From Trifolium pratense (Eukaryota; Streptophyta; Magnoliopsida; Fabales; Fabaceae), in NCBI RefSeq assembly GCF_020283565.1, contig NC_060063.1:39456635-39520634 (forward strand): a stretch of 64,000 nucleotides of DNA, written 5' to 3'. The notes under the pieces are model-generated. The model did not search any database and was not told the origin of the DNA. It was given only the letters and a program-made list of their open reading frames with translations. This document shows, piece after piece, positions 57,834 through 64,000 of the stretch; position 1 is the first letter of the stretch; the number at the start of each line of letters is the position of its first letter. A program made the translations under genes and the position numbers.

Positions 57834-58034
57834 TAGATCACCGATGGAAAATGAATTGATGAGATTGAAAACTGTGTATAACTACGTGGAAGAAGTAGTA
57901 GCTACAATAGGAAATCCAAATCCCTCATTCTCTTACTAACTTGAACATGTTTATCACCTCCTCCGCTACAACGATATGCTCCATAAAGAAGGAGAGAGCT
58001 TGGAGATATACTCCATTTAAAACCCTAACATAAC
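57834..58034. other. Gene-free spacer
   Basis: Nothing recognised between the MITE end and the TRIM fragment. Confidence 0.4.
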
Positions 58035-58160
58035 TCTTAAATTAAGTATTGGACCTAACTCATCCTTATAAAATCGGCTTGTAAGATGAAGATTACTTCT
58101 ACTATATAAACACATATTCATGTCATCTCACAACCGATGTGAGACTTCTTAACATTAAGC
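58035..58160 (-). mobile_element. TRIM LTR fragment
   Basis: Resembles the TRIM LTR in PRL1 intron 6 in the same orientation: attgg.cctaactcatcct, aaa.cggcttgtaag.tga, tataaacac and atgtgaga (there aatgtgggac). Diverged, without a partner LTR or primer site, so a relic or solo LTR of a related family. Confidence 0.6.
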
Positions 58161-58529
58161 TGTGTCTGTCTCACCACCAACTTTCAAACTCTGCTTCAAA
58201 ACAAAAGTAAGAAAAATACTAAAACAATCATATCACCCTCTCACTTCTTACAGAAATAATTAAACTCACCCTCCCATATTCATCACCCTCCTCCCTTCCA
58301 ATATCGACCCCGGTCAGCTATAGCAAGTTCCTATAAATATATTTAGTCCTTATAAAATATTCATATTTTGGTTAAAAGATTTTTTTTTTTGTCTTTTATG
58401 TTACTTTTAAGTTTTGAATAATTAACCAACTTCATCTTTGAATTTTCACTCACAATCATCGTCCCTTAATTTTTTTAAAATTATAAACCTTAGATAATTT
58501 AATTTTTAAGTACTTTTTGTTTTATTTCT

Positions 58530-58850
58530 GTTTGTTATAGCTTATTTTAGAAAAAAAAAACACTTTTTTATAAAAATAATCACTTTTAATTGTTTTGCAT
58601 CTGTTTGTTATAGATTTTTAAAATAATCAGAAGCTAAAAATAATTAGAAAACAGCTAAAAATGAGAAGCTACTAAGAGTAGCTTATAAAATAATAGATTT
58701 TTTTTAGAGGAGAGAGAAAAGAAATGTTAAAATAAGAAAGTTATTTGTAATTAAAAAAATCACTTTTATAAGTTGTATCCAAACAAATTAAAGATTATTT
58801 TATTTAAAAAAAGTGATTTTTATTATAATAAACAAACACAAAGTAAATTC
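58530..58850. mobile_element. Possible foldback element
   Basis: Inverted similarity between tgtttgttatag...aaaaacactttttt (58528-58571) and aaaaaaagtgatttttatta...aataaacaaac (about 58806-58838), and in the centre agaagctactaagagtagct. Ends and duplication not resolved; AT-rich chance similarity is possible. Confidence 0.35.
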
Positions 58851-58961
58851 AACTTTTCTAAAAATTTCTAAAAACTAATATCTAAATTATTTTACATCAA
58901 AATCACTATTTTTTTTAATCTGTAACAAACGGACCTTAATCTTGAAGTTATAAACATTTGA

Positions 58962-59135
58962 CTTTTTTTTTTAACCAAGACATTGAGCCCAAGTGGTTAA
59001 TGAACTCCCCCTAAGACGAATCTTTCGGGAGAACTCGAATTCGATTCTTAGTGCCAAACATGGATGAGGTTTTACTTTTCATCTTAAACCACGATGACAT
59101 GTTTGTTGCAATGTTTTTGATCATTAAGAAATAAT
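58962..59135 (+). mobile_element. tRNA-derived SINE-like element
   Basis: gagcccaagtggttaatga (A-box-like) at about 58985 and aattcgattctta (B-box-like, GGTTCGANTCC with changes) about 55 bases on. An unrelated tail follows to about 59135. It is preceded by a T run. Plausible polymerase III promoter architecture; ends uncertain. Confidence 0.5.
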
Positions 59136-59300
59136 AATTTAGTTCAAGTTGTTATTTATGATACATTATACTTTGTACATGTTAAAACAACATACAAGAT
59201 TGATTATGAAAACAGAACTTTGATAAAATAGAAGGATTAAGAAAATTAGAACTGATATTCTCTGAGTACTTTGATATAATTTTGTATTAACATTAGAAGT
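59136..59300. other. Gene-free AT-rich spacer
   Basis: No coding or repeat signal recognised. Confidence 0.4.
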
Positions 59301-59746
59301 TTAGAACATTAGACCTAGCATCCTCCCCGAGTAATTTGATAAAACATTAGAACTTTGATAGAAGTACATTTTTTTTTTTTTTTTTTTACAAGCTTTAGCG
59401 GTGTCATCAATCACAAGAATTGAATTAAGATTATCTTGTGTAATTGTTGCGTACATCCATTGAAGGACGACTGCAGGCGATTCCAAAGGTTAAGATAATT
59501 GGCTTTGATTGCAGCCGTTGTTTGTCTAGCCGTCTCATCGGTAGGAGGAACAATGTAATCAAGAATGTTATGGACATGTGCTTGAACTTTGAATAGGGCT
59601 GCCGAAGAGAGGTGGTGGCTTGAATCATTGTCCAAAGTTACTCGAATAATGGATTTCATGTTGCTTATTTCAAAGCCCGAGTGAAATTTCGAAGGTTGGG
59701 GTGAGAAATTGCCAATCACGACATTGTTGTTTGGTGATTCAATCAT
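59301..59746 (-). pseudogene. Copia gag (UBN2-type) fragment
   Basis: Minus-strand open parts 59746-59411 and 59486-59301. They read SIIRVTLDNDSS, ALFKVQAHVHNILDYIVPP, LNLWNRL and, after a frame break near 59470, [20 protein letters not shown] and VIDDTAKAC, the pattern of the gag N-terminal domain of plant Copia polyproteins. A T run at 59371-59388 interrupts it. No other Copia parts nearby, so it is an isolated relic. Confidence 0.7.
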
Positions 59747-60104
59747 CGATGGAGGTTAGCGGAAGTGGAGGGAGAGATGAAGGTGTGCGGCGCAACTAGG
59801 AGGGAGAGATGATGGTTTGCAGCGCAGCAAGAATAGGAGCATTTTGATACTTTGTGTACCTTAATGAATAATATTTCCTAGATATGTAAGATTCTATCAC
59901 TAACAACAATTGCTATTTTCACAATAATAACTGCTATTTTCTTGATATAGTCCATCACTAACAATTGCTAATTTGAATAAGCTAAACTCAAAAGATACCA
60001 ACTTGATATGATTATTAAATATAAGGGTTACACTAAAAAAAATTATTGCATGTAATCATAAACATCATTCCTTTTGTAATAATTGGCAGTGGCAATAATT
60101 TACT
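59747..60104. other. Gene-free spacer
   Basis: Contains a short near-repeat (caattgctattttcacaataataactgctattttc at about 59906) but no gene. It ends at the inverted Athila LTR. Confidence 0.4.
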
Positions 60105-61468
60105 TGGTGGTTGATCGGACGAAAACGTGACTGCAAGTATACAGTCGTGTCGTGTAGTTTTAAAAAGATATCGAACCCAAATGACCAATAATCGACCTTC
60201 CGTTATCTAATGCTACTGTGTAAATCTAAGGCTTAATGATTAAATTAAAGGGGATTTAAATTATAAAATATATTTTTTTATGATTTTTAAATTAATTTGG
60301 AATAAGTATTACTAGGATGTGCTTTTAGTTGCTTCAGAGGGTTCGGTATTTAAATCGTGCTAGATAAAATATTTAGTTTTCGAAACTATATTGTTTTAAA
60401 AATACTAATCTCAGCTCTCGCAAATCTTGACTAGTATTATAAATTATAAAGGTGGTGCTTAACTCTCGTCCTCACACCCGCTAATAAAATATTTTTTGGA
60501 AAACAATATAATTTGATTAACTCTAATCTCAACTCTTGTTGCTAATTAGCGTTAATGTTCAGTTTTTACTATCTAGTAAAAGTCTCACGCCCTCGCTCTA
60601 TTGATTTTTACTTTAATTAATTTCCACTCTCGTGATAAATTATATTCGTTAAAAATAAAAACTGCTTTGAGAAAACTCGTTTAAAAACAGTCGCACGACT
60701 ATAACTACCGAACCCCTATTAACTCCTAATTACACATCCTAGCAATATTAATTTAGTTAGACATAACTAAAACTAAAGACATAAAAATAAAATAAGCAAA
60801 TAAATAAAAAAGACATAATAAAAATAAAAACGAAAATTAAAAGCATAAAATAAAAGCAATAAAATAAAGACAAGAAATAAATAAGACAATAAAATAAAAT
60901 AAGAACCTGAATTAAAAAGGCCGAAAGTACGGACACCGGAAAATAAAATAAAATAAAGCTCTCAACTTAGAGAAGAAAACCTTGTGGTACTAAGCCTAGT
61001 TCTCAATTCTCCAAGTCAAGTGTTGTATCTACAAGTGAAGAAAGCTAGTATATTTATACTAAAATATTGTTGGAACCAAAACATAGTTGGCCGATGTGGG
61101 ACTTAAAGCAAGTTAGCGCCTGACCGTGTGATCAAAAAATGGATGGATGGCCATGATTGAAGGAGTGGCGACCGCCACTTGGGCCTTGCTGGCGAGCGGC
61201 ACTAAGGCCTGGCTGGCGAGCGGCTGGTTGTGTTGGTGGGCTGCACATGTGTGGCCCAATTGGCTGCACATGTGTGGCCTTTTTGTCCTCTTTTGCTCTT
61301 TTTCAGTCCGTTTTCGCTTCTTTTTTCAACTCGAATGATTTTTATCTGATAAAATAAAATACCAGGAATTAATAACGATTTATTATATAAAGTTACGAAA
61401 TTGAAATAAAAATAACTGAATTATTATATTACTTTAACTAAATAAATAGTGCATTTTCCGGTGTATCA
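60105..61468 (-). repeat. Athila-type LTR (3' LTR of a minus-strand copy)
   Basis: On the minus strand it begins TGATACACCGGAAAATGCAC at 61468, just after a purine tract (tttaggggagtt), and ends ...caaccacca at 60105; 1364 bp. A TATA-like agtataaatatac lies at about 61050. It resembles the LTR part at 20969-21826 in many phrases. An internal GC-rich tract (61141-61290) holds duplicated ctggcgagcggc and gctgcacatgtgtggcc. The 63-66-codon frames in it are not genes. Confidence 0.75.
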
Positions 61469-62335
61469 AACTCCCCTAAACGTGAATCATTGCTTGTCAT
61501 CAAGCAATTTAGCTTGCATATAGAAAACATTTGAAATGCGGAGCAACTCACACACACAGACTCAGAGAAAAAATAACATCACAAGTACTCATACATGGTC
61601 AGAAATTCAGATCGGCTAAGATTAATTAGTTAGATTCTTACACAATCAAGAAGGGTATTTCAACGACACACAAAGTTCTCCCTCTTATACATATCGAATT
61701 TGGATCATGCCGTTGTACTAAAATCTAAATCTTCTCCTTTGTTTCATCCTTTTTCATTCTAGACAGTCACATTAAGACCCTTTATCTATGTCACACACAT
61801 GGTATGAAAGCCGGTTAGCGTTTTTATTCATCTTTTTCAACTCGCAATTTTAGCTCGATGATGCAATATTTTTGTATTACTTTATATTTCCAAGGTTTAA
61901 CCGTATTACCACAGTATGACCTTAAGAATTTGCTTAGATGATTCGCTTATATTCATCGACAAACTTACTTAATGTGTGACTTTATAGATGGTGTCCGACT
62001 GGATAGATAAACTACTAAAGGATTCCACAAATTTAAATCAGGAGATTTTGGCACAATGGTTATTCAAATTGATATCTATACTAAGGAGACTTCTGGGTGT
62101 TGGAAAAATACCGATTTTGTTGTAAAATTCCCTAATTTCCTTAACTTAGCCTCTTCTCTTTTCTTAACCTATATACTTTCTAAGTGAGTTATTATCCTAA
62201 GTCTTTGGAAAAATTTTAATTTGGCTCAAGAAAAGGAAAAATTTAAACAGACCAGAGAATGACTATTATTCTATTTTATTATTAAAAAGGGAAAGTAAAC
62301 TACTGAAAAAATTTAAATGACTGAATTTAAATAAA
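61469..62335 (-). other. Interior of the minus-strand Athila copy (non-coding)
   Basis: Between ORF3 remains and the LTR. Starts with cctaaacgtgaatcattgct, the usual pre-LTR zone. No open frame of note. Confidence 0.5.
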
Positions 62336-62339
62336 AGCA

Positions 62340-63064
62340 GTAAAGGCACTCCCCTAAACTTAGATGCGGCCGTGTCCTCCCTGTTGCGACTAAAGAGTGG
62401 AAACTGGAGTGTGGGAGAATCACGGTGGAGGCTGTTGATAATTTGGAAAGTTGTTGAACTGAGGCCTCAAACAGCCTAACTCTCGTGTAATGTTGTCTAG
62501 TTGTTGCTGACGGTGTTCTTCTGAACTCTCTCATCTATGGTATTTTGTCTTGATGAGGAGGAACTACCTGCAAAAGTGTTAGATAAATGTGTAGTGTGTG
62601 CAGGTGGAACAATATTGGCGCCCCCACCAGCAGCGACATTTTGAGAAATGTGCGTGGGAGCTCTATTATTCTCATAGTAAAAATTATTATTATTACACGC
62701 GCACATCCGTACGCGTTGGGTTAGGAAGGATAAATCCATTAAAGACGCGATTACTAATCATAAGATCAAATCTATCATCGCTTCTCAATCTCACTAAGTT
62801 CATGCTCCTAACCATATCTTCATCGATTAGGCGAGGCGGGATATGTGGCAAATTTCACAGTTGTGGTCCTAGTCCTAATGTCTTAGCTAAAGTTGTTATT
62901 AAACTACCAAAAAGTATTTTCCCGTTCTTAGCAGTAACTAGTGAGTGCATATGTGAGAACAAGAACGGGACAGTGTTTATTCTTCTATTATTTAAGGCAG
63001 TAAATATAAAAAGAATTTCTTTAGAATTAATCTTATTTGAGGTGGTACAAAAAATAATCACCAA
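62340..63064 (-). pseudogene. Athila-like ORF3 remains
   Basis: Minus-strand open parts 63064-62855 (NSKEILFIFTALNNRRIN, ILFGSLITTLAKTLGLGPQL), 62739-62497 and 62534-62313 lie in the order expected for the C-terminal half of an Athila ORF3, followed by the pre-LTR zone. Similarity is weak and stops are many. The plus-strand frame at 62598-63170 is its shadow. Confidence 0.45.
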
Positions 63065-63435
63065 AATATATCATGCATGTATGTCGTGTATTTCAATTTG
63101 GAGGACATGTGCATGCTTTAAAAGAATTGAGTGGCAGAGTTATCATTCATGCATGTCCTATATAAAATGAATTTTCTTAAATCACAAGACATATCATGCA
63201 TGGCGTGTACCATGCTCTCTTTTTTCAGGTGGAAAAGTTTTGTTTCATATGGCAGGCATGCATATAAAGGTTTAAAGACTAGTTATGATATTGAAAATAT
63301 TTTTGACCACAAAGGTTGATATGTGTAATTTCATACCTATGATACTGATAAATAGACTGTTAGAAAGAAAACATTTAGCAGGATAATAATAATTACTAAA
63401 AGATTAAAATTAAACGGAAATAGGAATATTTAATT
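63065..63435. other. Gene-free, rich in catgcatg words
   Basis: Repeated atcatgcatg(t) words (about 63071, 63147, 63195, 63256). No gene or element ends resolved. Confidence 0.4.
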
Positions 63436-63439
63436 GTAG

Positions 63440-63728
63440 TTCAAACCAAAGTAAAGAAATCTTTCGTCGTTGTGTCCCTGAAGAAGAAATGGAAGATATA
63501 ATTTCCCAATGCCATTCTGCCCCTTATGGAGGGCATGCTAGCACTTCAAAGACATGTGCCAAAATTTTACAAGCTGGTTTCTTTTGGCCTACCCTGTGGA
63601 AAGATGTCCATATCGCTGTTAAAAATTGCGACCGATGCCAACGCACCGGCAACATATCTAGACGTGATAAGATGCCACAAAAAGGAATTTTAGAGGTAGA
63701 GATCTTTGACGTATGGGGTATAGATTTC
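63440..63728 (+). pseudogene. Athila integrase N-terminal fragment
   Basis: Opposite in orientation to the LTR and ORF3 nearby. It reads FRRCVPEEEMEDII, then the HHCC zinc region CHSAPYGGH ... [10 protein letters not shown] and the start of the core ([10 protein letters not shown]). It corresponds to 26150-26403 of the Athila element in the window. At 63728 the similarity ends abruptly in the first catalytic segment. Confidence 0.82.
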
Positions 63729-64000
63729 TGTGAAGAAGATTTCCTTCTTGAACTTGGCTGGGTTTTGATGATAACAAACTCTCATCACAAAAGAAGAAAG
63801 GTTATGGAGGCTCAACAAGAGGAAACAAGATGAAGACCAAGTCTTGGGATTTTTAATTTAAATTAATTGTAAGTATGGTCCTTATCTTTGATTTATCATT
63901 TTCAATAATTATATAACTTAGAATGCTCAGAAATTATTTTATAAATTAATTAAAAATAATGTTTCTAAGTTAAATATAAAAGTCCATATGAAGCAAGCCT
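63729..64000. other. Unidentified sequence after the integrase break
   Basis: Begins tgtgaagaagatttccttct and contains gggttttgatgataacaaac, which resembles the start region of some plant LTRs. The window ends before it can be identified. Confidence 0.35.

Noticed and set aside
61147..61357. Tryptophan-rich 63-66-codon frames
   Set aside because: They fall in a duplicated GC-rich tract of an LTR and have no family similarity.
63440..63833. A novel integrase fusion protein
   Set aside because: The frame merely runs through the breakpoint at 63728 into unrelated sequence; there is no sign of selection for a fusion.

Overview
This is a nuclear plant sequence, most probably from a legume. It is AT-rich, has two ordinary plant genes, and consists otherwise of layered transposable elements: L1-type LINEs, Copia and Athila-type Gypsy LTR elements, a TRIM, CACTA, hAT, Harbinger and Mutator-like DNA elements, and SINE-like pieces. 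The legume assignment rests on the look of the TRIM LTR and the repeat mix and is inference. There are no bacterial features, CRISPR arrays, rRNA genes or credible tRNA genes.

Layout. 1-1090: an old LINE with a younger truncated LINE inside it. 1297 onward: one end of a CACTA element, then a Harbinger-like element (2370-3787) holding a hAT-like element (2492-3104), then gene-free AT-rich sequence and a TA/GA microsatellite. 6059-20232: a minus-strand LINE with a 16-bp target duplication, carrying a hAT-like element (6404-7234) and an 8.2-kb Copia-like element with apparently identical 1540-bp LTRs (11962-20130). 20288-20965: a Harbinger-like MITE. 20969-28482: a decayed Athila-type Gypsy element (LTR part, primer binding site, gag, protease, RT/RNase H, integrase, ORF3). 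Its 3' part is mirrored at 28628-29872, making a palindrome of about 2.65 kb.

30142-37913 holds the clearest host gene: a 17-exon PRL1-family WD40 gene. Its 480-codon frame joins perfectly at GT/AG sites, although introns carry a SINE-like piece, a double TRIM, a duplicated repeat and a Mutator-like MITE. A nearly intact minus-strand LINE (38228-44290) separates it from a single-exon 3-ketoacyl-CoA synthase gene (44479-45852, minus).

46550-47610 is a 1.06-kb TIR element. 47775-57830 is a three-level nest resolved to the base: a Harbinger-like MITE is split by a LINE (47864-57527), whose ORF2 is split by a 3440-bp non-autonomous CACTA element (50218-53657). The right end (57834-64000) holds a TRIM LTR fragment, a tRNA-like SINE, a Copia gag relic, a minus-strand Athila LTR with ORF3 remains, and a plus-strand integrase fragment that breaks off into unrelated sequence.

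Only PRL1 and the KCS gene look like cellular genes. Most of the information here is the order and mechanism of insertions: exact target duplications, a frame that would be kept if the CACTA were absent, three tiny poly-T insertions with 16-17-bp duplications, and a large inverted repeat about 270 bp upstream of the PRL1 start codon.
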